Shown here in pieces: positions 15,681 to 24,473 of a stretch of 50,441 nucleotides of DNA (position 1 is its first letter; every line of letters begins with the position of its first letter). Where the stretch lies: the NCBI RefSeq assembly GCF_018860545.1, contig NZ_JAHKPN010000053.1, positions 1-50,441 of the forward strand. Direction: 5' to 3'. The translations under genes were made by a program, and so were the position numbers. The stretch is from Winogradskyella psychrotolerans (GTDB lineage Bacteria > Bacteroidota > Bacteroidia > Flavobacteriales > Flavobacteriaceae). The notes below the pieces were generated by a model. It was given only the letters and a program-made list of their open reading frames with translations, did not search any database and was not told where the DNA came from.

Positions 15681-16166
15681 ATGGCTATAATTGAAATTAA
15701 AACAATCATCCAAGCTGATATAAAAACCTGTTTTGATTTAGCGCGTAATATTGATTTTCATAAAGATTCGCTTGCGCATTCTAATGAAAAAGCGGTTGCA
15801 GGAAAAACTTCGGGTTTAATAGAGTTAGGGGAATCTGTAACCTGGGAAGCTACTCATTTTGGTGTGAAACAAAAATTGACCTCAAAAATCACAGCTTTTA
15901 AAAGTCCGCATTATTTTGTAGATGAAATGACTTCAGGAGCTTTTAAATCGTTTAAGCACGAGCATATTTTTGAAACACGAACGGATAACCAGTTTTATGG
16001 CAATTACACGTTAATGATCGATAGATTTCAGTTTCAGTCGCCATTAGGTATCTTGGGAAAGATTGCAAATTTCATGTTTTTAGAACGTTATATGAGGAAT
16101 TTGTTAAAAACCAGAAATGAATATCTAAAACTAAAAGCAGAAAACTTAGTGCATGCGGTAACTTAA
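15681..16166 (+). CDS. SRPBCC (START/Bet v 1-like) family protein
   Basis: The 161-residue soluble protein opens with 'IEIKTIIQADIKTCFDLARNIDFHKDSL' and continues with 'ESVTWEATHFGVKQKLTSKITAF', 'PHYFVDEMTSGAFKSFKHEHIFE' and a final helix 'LERYMRNLLKTRNEYLK'. This is the standard SRPBCC order of strands and a long C-terminal helix lining a hydrophobic pocket. Relatives are annotated as polyketide cyclase/dehydrase or cell-division-inhibitor-like, without proven roles. It begins 30 nt after the GT-C-like gene and may share its transcript. Confidence 0.85.
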   Translation: MAIIEIKTIIQADIKTCFDLARNIDFHKDSLAHSNEKAVAGKTSGLIELGESVTWEATHFGVKQKLTSKITAFKSPHYFVDEMTSGAFKSFKHEHIFETRTDNQFYGNYTLMIDRFQFQSPLGILGKIANFMFLERYMRNLLKTRNEYLKLKAENLVHAVT

Positions 16167-16435
16167 TAAACGCTATGTCGAAACGAACGTTTTAATTTCT
16201 TTCTTGAAAATTTCTCTGTAGCATTTTGTGAATTAAACGCAGAGAATCTCTATCGTCATTCACTAAAAGGAGTAATACGTCCTGTAAAAGGTGATAATTT
16301 AGTTCGTTTTTATCTTAATTTTAAGTTTGAACCTGAATTTCTCATAACTTGTTAATTACTTTACGTCAACCATATTTCATTTTTTAAGCTATAGTCTTAT
16401 ATTAGCGTTCCATCATTAAATTCGTCCTAACTACT

Positions 16436-18295
16436 ATGGCAGAACAGTCAAACTATACTGAAGATAACATACGCTCACTCGATTGGAAAGAACACATTCG
16501 AATGCGACCTGGTATGTATATCGGTAAATTAGGTGATGGTTCGTCTCCAGATGATGGTATATACATTCTGTTAAAGGAGGTTTTAGATAATTCCATTGAT
16601 GAATATGTGATGGGAGCTGGTAAGACCATTGAAATTTCCATTCAAGGAGAGCGCGTCATTGTTCGCGATTATGGTCGTGGAATTCCTTTAGGAAAAGTGG
16701 TGGACGTTGTATCTAAGATGAATACAGGTGGTAAGTATGATTCTAAAGCCTTTAAGAAATCTGTAGGGTTAAATGGGGTTGGTACCAAAGCAGTAAATGC
16801 GCTTTCGTCTTATTTTAGAGTAGAATCTACACGAGATAGCAAGTCGGCATCGGCAGAATTTGAACAAGGAAATCTTACCAATCAAGAGTTGTTAGATGAT
16901 ACCTCTCGAAGAAAAGGAACAAAAGTGTCTTTCATTCCTGATGAAATTATATTTAAAAACTATAAGTATCGAAGCGAGTATGTGGTTAAGATGCTTAAAA
17001 ACTATGTGTATCTAAATCCTGGATTAACTATTGTTTTCAATGGCGAAAAGTTTTATAGTGAAAATGGGTTAAAAGATTTGTTGTCTGAAAACATCAACGA
17101 ATCTGATATGTTGTATCCAATTATTCATCTAAAAGGGGATGATATAGAAATAGCAATTACACATAGCAAAACGCAATATAGTGAAGAGTATCACTCTTTT
17201 GTTAATGGGCAAAATACTACGCAAGGAGGAACGCACTTATCCGCATACCGAGAGGCTGTGGTAAAAACGATACGAGAGTTTTATGGTAAAAGTTATGAGG
17301 CTTCAGATATTAGAAAATCAATTGTTTCGGCTATTGCAATAAAAGTAATGGAGCCTGTATTTGAGAGTCAGACCAAAACGAAGCTAGGCTCTACAGATAT
17401 GGGGGGCGATTTGCCAACAGTTAGAACCTACATCAATGATTTTGTAAAAACATATTTCGATAACTTCTTACATAAAAATCCAGATACTGCTGAGAAAATT
17501 CAACGCAAAATCCTTCAAGCTGAACGTGAGCGTAAGGAATTATCTGGAATTAGAAAATTAGCCAAAGACAGAGCAAAGAAAGCAAGTCTTCACAATAAGA
17601 AGTTGCGCGATTGTCGTGTGCATTTTGGTGATACAAAAAATGAGCGTAATCTAGAAACAACATTGTTTATCACGGAGGGTGATTCTGCATCTGGTAGTAT
17701 AACAAAATCTAGAGATGTAAATACACAAGCGGTGTTTAGCTTAAAAGGTAAGCCATTAAACTGTTATGGTTTAAGTAAGAAGATTGTTTATGAAAATGAA
17801 GAATTCAACCTTTTACAAGCGGCTTTAAATATTGAAGAGTCCCTTGAGGATTTGCGTTATAATAATGTGGTTATTGCAACGGATGCCGATGTTGATGGTA
17901 TGCATATTCGCTTGTTGCTGATCACTTTTTTCTTACAATTCTTTCCTGAAGTGATAAAAGAAGGGCATTTGTATATTTTGCAAACGCCTTTATTTAGAGT
18001 TCGGAATAAAAAGGAGACCATTTATTGTTATTCTGAAGAAGAACGACGTAACGCTATGGAGAAGTTAAAGCCAAAACCGGAGATTACGCGATTTAAAGGA
18101 TTAGGGGAGATTTCACCAGATGAGTTTGTGCATTTTATAGGTGAAGACATTCGTTTGGATCCTGTGATGTTAGATAAAGAGATGTCTATTGAGGAATTGT
18201 TGTCGTTCTATATGGGTAAAAACACACCGACGCGTCAAGAATTTATTATTGACAATCTTAAAGTTGAACTTGATGTTATTGAGGAAACAGTATAA
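16436..18295 (+). CDS. parE: DNA topoisomerase IV subunit B
   Basis: The 619-residue protein has a GHKL ATPase domain at the start ('[14 protein letters not shown]', '[13 protein letters not shown]' with the catalytic Glu, '[11 protein letters not shown]' and '[15 protein letters not shown]'). The transducer domain follows, then a TOPRIM domain with Glu414 in '[11 protein letters not shown]' and the metal-binding '[10 protein letters not shown]', and the ending '[16 protein letters not shown]'. It forms the ATPase half of the heterotetramer that decatenates chromosomes. The partner parC is two genes downstream, and the short B-subunit plus adjacent parC identify it as ParE rather than GyrB. 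No strong -7 box was found; a weak TATATTAG lies at 16398-16405. Confidence 0.95.
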   Translation: MAEQSNYTEDNIRSLDWKEHIRMRPGMYIGKLGDGSSPDDGIYILLKEVLDNSIDEYVMGAGKTIEISIQGERVIVRDYGRGIPLGKVVDVVSKMNTGGKYDSKAFKKSVGLNGVGTKAVNALSSYFRVESTRDSKSASAEFEQGNLTNQELLDDTSRRKGTKVSFIPDEIIFKNYKYRSEYVVKMLKNYVYLNPGLTIVFNGEKFYSENGLKDLLSENINESDMLYPIIHLKGDDIEIAITHSKTQYSEEYHSFVNGQNTTQGGTHLSAYREAVVKTIREFYGKSYEASDIRKSIVSAIAIKVMEPVFESQTKTKLGSTDMGGDLPTVRTYINDFVKTYFDNFLHKNPDTAEKIQRKILQAERERKELSGIRKLAKDRAKKASLHNKKLRDCRVHFGDTKNERNLETTLFITEGDSASGSITKSRDVNTQAVFSLKGKPLNCYGLSKKIVYENEEFNLLQAALNIEESLEDLRYNNVVIATDADVDGMHIRLLLITFFLQFFPEVIKEGHLYILQTPLFRVRNKKETIYCYSEEERRNAMEKLKPKPEITRFKGLGEISPDEFVHFIGEDIRLDPVMLDKEMSIEELLSFYMGKNTPTRQEFIIDNLKVELDVIEETV

Positions 18296-18300
18296 ATAGT

Positions 18301-18777
18301 ATGAGAACAGATAATAGAGACATCAAAAACACCATTATTTCTATTTATTTTATATTAATTATCGCAGCCGTTTTATTGGCGACGGTTTTTCAGTCGTATA
18401 ATTTAGTAGAGGGAAGTTCCATTTATGCGTTATTAGGCTTGCTTCTCACTGTGATTATAGTGCATTTTGTAGCGCGATATTTTGAGTATGATAGTGATGG
18501 AGCGAATGTTATAATAACCAATAGTGGACTAATTCTTACAGACCATTTTAACTATAGAGAAAATAAAGTAGAAGTAGCGCGACATAAAATTTCAGGGTAT
18601 AGAATTATCAATTATTATTTCTATAAAAGTTTAGTGGTTTACACTACGCAAAGTAATGGTAAAGTTGCTAGGAATCGCTTTAATATTACGCTTTTAAAAC
18701 ATAAAAAAGTGAAATATGTAAGACAGTCTTTGAAAAAGATTATAAAGGAAAATAAAAGCAAAAAGCTGGAGATATAG
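18301..18777 (+). CDS. Small membrane protein between parE and parC
   Basis: The 158-residue protein has two membrane helices (about 11-27 and 41-58), followed by a beta-rich, basic cytoplasmic domain of about 95 residues ending in 'VKYVRQSLKKIIKENKSKK'. The soluble part could be a PH-like fold of the kind found after paired helices, but no motif proves this. The gene begins 5 nt after parE and its stop codon abuts the parC ATG, so all three are one operon. Function unknown; a role in placing topoisomerase IV at the membrane is conceivable but unproven. Confidence 0.8.
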   Translation: MRTDNRDIKNTIISIYFILIIAAVLLATVFQSYNLVEGSSIYALLGLLLTVIIVHFVARYFEYDSDGANVIITNSGLILTDHFNYRENKVEVARHKISGYRIINYYFYKSLVVYTTQSNGKVARNRFNITLLKHKKVKYVRQSLKKIIKENKSKKLEI

Positions 18778-21438
18778 ATGATAGAAGAACATGACGAGTT
18801 GTTAAATGAGGATGATGGTAACCAAGAAACGATTACAAAGGTTACCGGAATGTATAAAGAGTGGTTCTTAGATTATGCATCTTATGTAATTTTAGAACGT
18901 GCTGTACCCGCGATTGAAGATGGATTTAAGCCTGTTCAACGTCGTATTATGCACTCTATGAAAGACTTGGATGATGGTCGTTATAATAAAGTAGCGAATA
19001 TTGTAGGTCATACCATGCAATATCATCCACATGGTGATGCAAGTATTGCTGATGCGATGGTGCAAATCGGACAGAAAGATTTGTTAATCGATACTCAGGG
19101 GAACTGGGGAAATATATTAACAGGAGATCGTGCAGCAGCATCACGTTATATTGAGGCGAGGCTTTCTAAGTTCGCTTTAGATGTAGTTTATAATCCGAAA
19201 ATCACAGAGTGGCAGGCGTCTTATGACGGAAGACGTAAGGAACCAATAAATCTTCCCGTAATGTTTCCGTTGTTGCTAGCGCAAGGTGGGGAAGGAATTG
19301 CTGTAGGATTGTCTACAAAAATATTACCACACAATTTTATTGAATTGATTGATGCGTCTGTAAAGCATCTTAAAGGAAAGCGCTTCACCATTTTGCCAGA
19401 CTTTCCAACGGCTGGTATCGCTGATTTTACCAATTACAATGATGGTATGCGTGGTGGGAAGGTGAGGGTGCGTGCGTTGATTTCGCAGCGTGATAAAAAT
19501 ACGCTGATGATCACTGAGATTCCCTATGGAACCACAACATCGTCATTAATTGACTCTATTCTAAAGGCGAATGACAAAGGGAAGATTAAAATTAAAAAGA
19601 TTGAAGATAACACGGCAGCTGAGGTAGAGATTTTAATTCACTTGCCGTCAGGGTTGTCTCCAGATAAAACGATAGATGCTTTATATGCGTTTACAAGTTG
19701 TGAGTCTTCTATTTCTCCATTGGGCTGTGTGATTGAGGATAACAAACCTTATTTTGTAGGGGTTACTGAAATGCTACGTCGTTCTACGGATAATACAGTG
19801 CAGCTTTTAAAGAGTGAGTTAGAAATACGGTTAGGTGAATTTCAAGAGCAATGGCATTTTGCGTCTCTTGAGCGTATCTTTATTGAAAAGCGTATCTATC
19901 GCGATATTGAAGAAGAAGAAACTTGGGATGGTGTTATCAATGCTATTGATAAAGGATTACAGCCGCATATTAAACATTTAAAGCGGGCCATAACCGTTGA
20001 AGATATTACGCGTTTAACAGAAATAAGAATTAAGCGTATTTCAAAATTTGATATCGATAAAGCGCAGCAAAAGATTGATGCTTTAGAAGATCAGATAGCT
20101 GAAGTAAAACATCACTTAGCTAATCTAATCGACTATGCAATAGCGTATTTTGAAAGATTAAAAAAGGATTACGGAGAAGGGAAAGAGCGTAAAACGGAGA
20201 TCAGAATTTTTGATGACGTAGATGCGACAAAAGTGGTGATTCGTAATACGAAACTTTATGTTAATAGAGCGGAAGGATTTATTGGTACTGCATTAAAACG
20301 CGATGAATACGTATGTGATTGCAGTGATATTGATGATATAATTGTGTTTACGAATCAAGGCACAATGATGGTGACAAAAGTGGATTCTAAAACCTTTATT
20401 GGAAAGAATATTATTCACGTAGCTGTATTTAAGAAAAAAGATAAGCGCACCATTTACAATATGATTTATCGTGATGGTAAAGGTGGTCCTTCTTACGTCA
20501 AACGATTTGCGGTAACGAGTATGACACGAGATCGTGAATACGATTTAACTAACGGAAACAAAGGTTCTGCTTTGTGGTATTTCTCTGCGAACCCTAATGG
20601 TGAAGCTGAGGTTGTAACAATTATGTTACGACAAGTGGGTAGTATAAAGAAATTAAAGTGGGATTTAGATTTTGCTGAAGTTCTTATTAAAGGAAGAGCT
20701 TCTAAAGGGAATACGGTAACGAAATACGCAATTAAACGTGTTGAGTTAAAAGAAAAAGGGGTGTCCACGTTAAAGCCACGTAAAATTTGGTTTGATGACA
20801 CGGTTCAACGTCTAAATGTAGACGGTAGAGGTGAATTGATTGGTGAGTTTAGAGGTGAAGATCGATTGCTTGTTATTAATCAGTCTGGGGTTGTTAAAAC
20901 AATCATTCCTGAATTGACAACGCATTTTGATAGTGATATGATTGTTTTAGAGAAGTGGATTCCTAAAAAACCAATTTCAGCTATTTATTATGATGGTGAA
21001 AAAGAACGTTATTATGTAAAGCGTTTTATAATAGAGCATGAAGGTAAGGAAGATGATTTTATTTCAGATCATCCAGATTCGCAATTAGAGATTGTGTCAA
21101 CCGATTGGAGACCAATGGTGGATGTAGAATTCACCAAAGAGCGTGGTAAAGACCGTAAGCCTAACATGGAGGTTGATCTTGAAGAGTTTATTTCGGTAAA
21201 AGGTATTACTGCTCTTGGTAATCAGTTAACTAGAGATAAGATAAATCAGATTAATTTATTAGAGTCGTTACCTTATGAATCTACAGAAGAAACGCCTGCG
21301 GATGAAATAGAGGTTGTAGGTGAAGAAACTATTGAAAGTGATACATCTGAAGCTAAATCGAAATCTGACAAATCATCTAAGGATGATGACAATGATGATT
21401 TAGGTGCGGATGAGCAAGGGCAGGTTACCTTGTTTTAG
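18778..21438 (+). CDS. parC: DNA topoisomerase IV subunit A
   Basis: The 886-residue protein has the winged-helix/tower catalytic core with the active Tyr124 in 'RAAASRYIEARLSKFA'. A long coiled coil follows ('IDKAQQKIDALEDQIAEVKHHLANLIDYAIAYF', about 430-465), then beta-propeller-like C-terminal repeats and an acidic low-complexity tail (about 835-880) ending 'DEQGQVTLF'. It cuts and rejoins DNA with ParE. At the quinolone-binding helix the sequence reads 'HPHGDASIADAMV', so the usual Ser (E. coli GyrA 83/ParC 80) is Ala88, while the acidic residue is kept as Asp92. A very strong terminator follows. Confidence 0.95.
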   Translation: MIEEHDELLNEDDGNQETITKVTGMYKEWFLDYASYVILERAVPAIEDGFKPVQRRIMHSMKDLDDGRYNKVANIVGHTMQYHPHGDASIADAMVQIGQKDLLIDTQGNWGNILTGDRAAASRYIEARLSKFALDVVYNPKITEWQASYDGRRKEPINLPVMFPLLLAQGGEGIAVGLSTKILPHNFIELIDASVKHLKGKRFTILPDFPTAGIADFTNYNDGMRGGKVRVRALISQRDKNTLMITEIPYGTTTSSLIDSILKANDKGKIKIKKIEDNTAAEVEILIHLPSGLSPDKTIDALYAFTSCESSISPLGCVIEDNKPYFVGVTEMLRRSTDNTVQLLKSELEIRLGEFQEQWHFASLERIFIEKRIYRDIEEEETWDGVINAIDKGLQPHIKHLKRAITVEDITRLTEIRIKRISKFDIDKAQQKIDALEDQIAEVKHHLANLIDYAIAYFERLKKDYGEGKERKTEIRIFDDVDATKVVIRNTKLYVNRAEGFIGTALKRDEYVCDCSDIDDIIVFTNQGTMMVTKVDSKTFIGKNIIHVAVFKKKDKRTIYNMIYRDGKGGPSYVKRFAVTSMTRDREYDLTNGNKGSALWYFSANPNGEAEVVTIMLRQVGSIKKLKWDLDFAEVLIKGRASKGNTVTKYAIKRVELKEKGVSTLKPRKIWFDDTVQRLNVDGRGELIGEFRGEDRLLVINQSGVVKTIIPELTTHFDSDMIVLEKWIPKKPISAIYYDGEKERYYVKRFIIEHEGKEDDFISDHPDSQLEIVSTDWRPMVDVEFTKERGKDRKPNMEVDLEEFISVKGITALGNQLTRDKINQINLLESLPYESTEETPADEIEVVGEETIESDTSEAKSKSDKSSKDDDNDDLGADEQGQVTLF

Positions 21439-21479
21439 AGTTGTCTTTCGGTTTTATGTTGTTGAAATATTATAATTGT

Positions 21480-21533
21480 AATAATGCTAAAAGAAGCGGG
21501 ACAGAGCGCTTCTTTTAGCATTATTTTTTTTGT
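21480..21533 (+). terminator. Strong terminator of the parE-parC operon
   Basis: AATAATGCTAAAAGAAGCG is repeated as its exact reverse complement after an 8-nt loop (19-bp perfect stem, 21480-21525), followed by a T tract. No T tract exists on the other side, so it acts on the plus strand only. Confidence 0.95.
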
Positions 21534-21571
21534 GTACGAGGTGTTTTTTTTAGACTTAAAAGCAGTGATTG

Positions 21572-21958
21572 TTAATCTACTCGTGTTGCGGTACCTTTTT
21601 CTGTACGTGAAGGTCTATTAGGTCGTTTTACAGCGAGTTTGTATTCAAAAGTATATGAATCATCGGTTGTGGTTAGGATTTTCATGTGAATCGCCTCTTT
21701 TTCAGAATTGCTAATAGGGTGTAGTTTCTTCAGGATGAACTCGCAATCATTAATCCAGCGGATGGATGACGAATCGGCTATGTCTTCGTGATAGTCAATA
21801 TTAAAATCTTCGGTACGTTTAAATCGAGAGGTGTGTTCAGTACCGTTAACGGTATATGTGAATTCAAAAGTTCCGGTTTTAAAATCCGAACAATTGCGCT
21901 CTACGGAATAGCAACTCGTTAATAGTGTTAGTATTAAAATTGAAAGAAAAAACTTCAT
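21572..21958 (-). CDS. Small lipoprotein
   Basis: The 128-residue protein has a lipoprotein signal peptide with lipobox 'LTSC' (Cys16). The mature domain has two further Cys residues (in 'RNCSDF' and 'INDCEF', about 50 residues apart), which could form a disulfide in a small beta-barrel-like fold. 'SSIRWINDCEFILKKL' and 'IHMKILTTTDDSYTFEYKL' look like conserved core strands. The family is not named here. It converges on parC; closeness to parC does not make it a topoisomerase component. It lies 41 nt downstream of the XRE regulator gene on the same strand and may be read through from it. Confidence 0.8.
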   Translation of the reverse strand: MKFFLSILILTLLTSCYSVERNCSDFKTGTFEFTYTVNGTEHTSRFKRTEDFNIDYHEDIADSSSIRWINDCEFILKKLHPISNSEKEAIHMKILTTTDDSYTFEYKLAVKRPNRPSRTEKGTATRVD

Positions 21959-21999
21959 ATAAATCCTTTTTGCAAAGGTAGTAAATAGTGCAGTTAGTA

Positions 22000-22401
22000 T
22001 TAAGGCTTGTAGCTTTTAAAAGTGCCGTTTTTATAAAAGATCACAATTTTATCAATTTCAGAACTCTCATCTGGAGTTGTGTTTGAATCTGGTAATTGAG
22101 GTTTGATATCTGGTAATTGAGGTTTGGTATCTGTTACTGGTGTGTTTGAATTTGGTGATTCGGATATTTTAGGCTTGCTTGGGAAGTCGCCTCTTCCGTT
22201 CATTAGCCAATAGAGTTCAACTTCAGGATAGGAGTGAAGTACCTTCATTACAAAGTCTAGACTAGGCTTGTTTCTTCCGCTTAAAATATGTGAAATGCTA
22301 GAGCGTTGTACGCCAATTTTCTCAGCGAAACTTGAGGCTGATTCATTGTAGAGATCGATGACTTTTTGTAAGCGTTTGGTGAAATCAGCAGAGTTTATCA
22401 T
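22000..22401 (-). CDS. XRE/HTH family transcriptional regulator
   Basis: The 133-residue protein has an N-terminal Cro/C1-type helix-turn-helix (about residues 8-66), with 'SFAEKIGVQRSSISHILSG' as the HTH and 'ELYWLMNGRGDFP' closing the domain. A Pro-rich linker follows with two 7-residue repeats ('LPDIKPQ', 'LPDSNT...'), then a short conserved-looking tail 'IDKIVIFYKNGTFKSYKP'. It is divergent from the M14 carboxypeptidase gene. Both promoters overlap copies of the palindrome-like TTACAAATGTAA, so it probably regulates itself and its neighbour. The tail may be a ligand or oligomerisation element. Confidence 0.9.
   Translation of the reverse strand: MINSADFTKRLQKVIDLYNESASSFAEKIGVQRSSISHILSGRNKPSLDFVMKVLHSYPEVELYWLMNGRGDFPSKPKISESPNSNTPVTDTKPQLPDIKPQLPDSNTTPDESSEIDKIVIFYKNGTFKSYKP
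22087..22133. repeat. 21-bp tandem repeat inside the XRE gene
   Basis: Two 21-bp units (22087-22107 and 22108-22128) differ by one base, and a third begins (ATCTG). They encode the repeated Pro-rich linker of the regulator, so the linker can change length by 7 residues without frameshift. Confidence 0.8.
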
Positions 22402-22704
22402 TGTAAACTTGAGTTTTGTAAATGTAACGATACAAATGTAAACAATAGTATTTTTACAATTGTTAAATCGGTCAAATAATTTTCATAAGTATTAAACTTT
22501 AGGTTTGTTTTATTAGTGTAACTTACTGAAAATATATAAATTAATATTATAATTATTTATTCGTTAAAAAATTATCAGTGAATTTATTTTTAAGGTACAA
22601 TTTTAATGGGTGCATTGTTTACGATTGTAACAAAAGCTATATAAATTGTTGTTTACAAATGTAATCAATCAAATGATTACATTTGTAACCACTAAAAATG
22701 TCTT
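22402..22704. promoter_or_regulatory. Divergent control region between the XRE regulator and the M14 peptidase
   Basis: No gene lies here. On the minus side a -7 box TACATTTG (22440-22433) lies 32 nt before the regulator start. On the plus side TACATTTG (22678-22685) lies 20 nt before the peptidase start. TTACAAATGTAA-like sites occur at 22430-22441, 22653-22664 and 22677-22688, with related TTGTAAATGTAA (22416) and TTACAATTGTTAA (22454). Each -7 box is inside one of these sites. Confidence 0.55.
22653..22688. repeat. 15-bp inverted repeat, probable operator
   Basis: TTACAAATGTAATCA (22653-22667) and TGATTACATTTGTAA (22674-22688) are perfect inverted copies with a 6-nt spacer. The right arm contains the -7 box of the peptidase gene, so a protein bound here would block RNA polymerase. 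Confidence 0.65.
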
Positions 22705-23847
22705 ATGAATTTAATGCTTTTAAATACTCTTTTTTCCGAAGTTAAAACGTCGGGATTGCATGGTCGGTATATCACCAATTCTGATATTGAAAAATGTTTA
22801 GAGAATTTATCAAAACCTAAAATTTCTACACTGGGATATTCTGTTGAGGAGCGTCCAATATATAGTTTGAAATTTGGTAATGGTCCGATTAAAATTTTGT
22901 TATGGTCCCAAATGCATGGCAATGAATCGACATCCACTAAAACACTTTTTGATTGTTTTAATGTTTTTGAAACTGAACATGAAATCTCAAAACAGATTTT
23001 AGAACAATGTACTTTAGAGGTCATTCCTATTTTAAATCCTGATGGTGCTGAACGTTATACGCGGATCAATGCCAACGAAGTTGATTTAAATAGAGATGCT
23101 CAAGATTTGTCTCAGCCAGAAAGTAAAATCTTACGTCAGGCATATATAGATTTTAAGCCTGATTATTGTTTTAACCTTCATGGTCAGCGAACTATTTTTA
23201 GTGCTGGTGAAACAAATAAGGTTGCTACTTTGTCGTTTTTGTCCCCTGCGCAAGACCAAGAACGACAGTTAACAGCTAATAGGAAAGCTGCTATGGTGAT
23301 TATTGCTCAAATTAATGAATTGTTACAAGCTGAGATTCCGAATGGAATTGGACGCTACGATGATGGTTTTAATTTGAATTGTGTTGGGGATACGTTTCAG
23401 AGTTTTGGTGTACCTACATTATTATATGAAGCAGGACATTACAGAAATGATTATGATAGAGAAGAGGTGAGGAGATTAATGTTTATAGCGGTTTTAAAAG
23501 GGCTTGAGGTGATTGTAAATGGAGTCCATGCTGATGCGTATAAAGCTTATTTTGATATTCCAGAAAACGCCAAATGCTTCTATGATATTATCATAAGAAA
23601 TGCAAAATGTAGAACCATGGAAGGTTGTGTTGATATAGCAATTCAGTATAAAGAAGTATTGAAACAAGGGAAATTGGAGTTTATTCCGATTATTGAGGAA
23701 ATTTCAAAATTGAATTCCAAATTCGGACATAAAGAAATAGAAGCCAATCAGTTTTTGGTTGAGGCAATTGGGGAATCTGAACTAAATATAGGTTCCGAAA
23801 TCGATTTCGTAATACTGAAAAATGAAAGAATATCATTAAAACCGTAA
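22705..23847 (+). CDS. M14 family zinc carboxypeptidase
   Basis: The 380-residue protein has the M14 zinc site: His71 and Glu74 in 'SQMHGNEST' and His159 in 'FNLHGQ'. Substrate-binding 'NPDGAERYTRINANEVDLNRD' (Arg130) and catalytic Glu242 in 'LLYEAGHYRNDYDRE' complete the site. There is no signal peptide, so it is cytoplasmic, unlike the digestive enzymes; related cytoplasmic members act on peptidoglycan-derived or other small peptides. The last 110 residues have no recognised domain. It is divergent from the XRE regulator and has an operator-like inverted repeat on its promoter. Confidence 0.9.
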   Translation: MNLMLLNTLFSEVKTSGLHGRYITNSDIEKCLENLSKPKISTLGYSVEERPIYSLKFGNGPIKILLWSQMHGNESTSTKTLFDCFNVFETEHEISKQILEQCTLEVIPILNPDGAERYTRINANEVDLNRDAQDLSQPESKILRQAYIDFKPDYCFNLHGQRTIFSAGETNKVATLSFLSPAQDQERQLTANRKAAMVIIAQINELLQAEIPNGIGRYDDGFNLNCVGDTFQSFGVPTLLYEAGHYRNDYDREEVRRLMFIAVLKGLEVIVNGVHADAYKAYFDIPENAKCFYDIIIRNAKCRTMEGCVDIAIQYKEVLKQGKLEFIPIIEEISKLNSKFGHKEIEANQFLVEAIGESELNIGSEIDFVILKNERISLKP

Positions 23848-23888
23848 AAATATTCATTTTTAATGCATAATTGTTAATGTAAATATTC

Positions 23889-23896
23889 TATTTTTG
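23889..23896 (+). promoter_or_regulatory. -7 promoter element of the Lrp/AsnC gene
   Basis: TATTTTTG matches TAnnTTTG and lies 25 nt before the start codon; a TTG at 23871-23873 could be the -33 part, though the 15-bp spacing is short. Confidence 0.4.
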
Positions 23897-23921
23897 CGTT
23901 TAGTTTAAAGATTATATAATT

Positions 23922-24401
23922 ATGGCAAAGTTTAAATTAGATGAAGTTGATCACCAAATTCTCGATATGCTTATCGATAATACGCGTATTCCTTTTACAG
24001 ATATAGCAAAGAAATTATTGATTTCTGCTGGTACTGTTCATGTTCGAGTTAAGAAAATGGAGGAAGCAGGGATTATTATGGGGTCATCTTTAACATTAGA
24101 TTACCAGAAGCTAGATTATTCATTCATAGCTTATGTTGGTGTTTTCTTGCAAAACACATCGCAAACTAAATTTGTTTTAGAGCGAATTTCGGATATACCT
24201 TATGTAACCGTAGCGCATATTACTACAGGAAAATTTAATATTTTCTGTAAGATTAGAGCTAAAGACACTATGCATGCAAAGGATATTATCTTTATGTTAG
24301 ATGATATAGATGGTGTTTATAGAACGGAAACAATGATTTCTTTAGAAGAGAGTCTCAATGATAAAAAACGTTTGATGCATACAATTTTTAATGAATTGTA
24401 A
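23922..24401 (+). CDS. Lrp/AsnC family transcriptional regulator
   Basis: The 159-residue protein has the N-terminal AsnC helix-turn-helix ('DEVDHQILDMLIDNTRIPFTDIAKKL', 'SAGTVHVRVKKMEEAGII') and the C-terminal RAM/ligand-binding domain ('YVGVFLQ', 'PYVTVAHITTGKFNIFCKI', 'DIDGVYRTETMISL'). The length is right for the family. Such proteins form octamers and respond to amino acids. The gene follows a short spacer with its own -7 box and is closed by a terminator, so it is monocistronic; its targets are not visible. Confidence 0.95.
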   Translation: MAKFKLDEVDHQILDMLIDNTRIPFTDIAKKLLISAGTVHVRVKKMEEAGIIMGSSLTLDYQKLDYSFIAYVGVFLQNTSQTKFVLERISDIPYVTVAHITTGKFNIFCKIRAKDTMHAKDIIFMLDDIDGVYRTETMISLEESLNDKKRLMHTIFNEL

Positions 24402-24422
24402 TCAAAATAAAATACATTAATC

Positions 24423-24457
24423 AAAGCCCTTAGTTATTATGACTTAGGGCTTTTTTT
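24423..24457 (+). terminator. Terminator after the Lrp/AsnC gene
   Basis: AAAGCCCT and AGGGCTTT form an 8-bp stem enclosing a 15-nt loop that can partly pair, followed by a run of T. Confidence 0.8.
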
Positions 24458-24473
24458 ATTCAACATATATATC

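Noticed and set aside
21480..21525. A 19-bp perfect inverted repeat as a possible transposon end
   Set aside because: The two arms are only 8 nt apart and followed by a T tract directly behind parC; it is a terminator. No transposase is near.
21572..21958. A topoisomerase IV subunit or accessory protein because of its place next to parC
   Set aside because: It is on the opposite strand, has a lipoprotein signal peptide and no topoisomerase motif.
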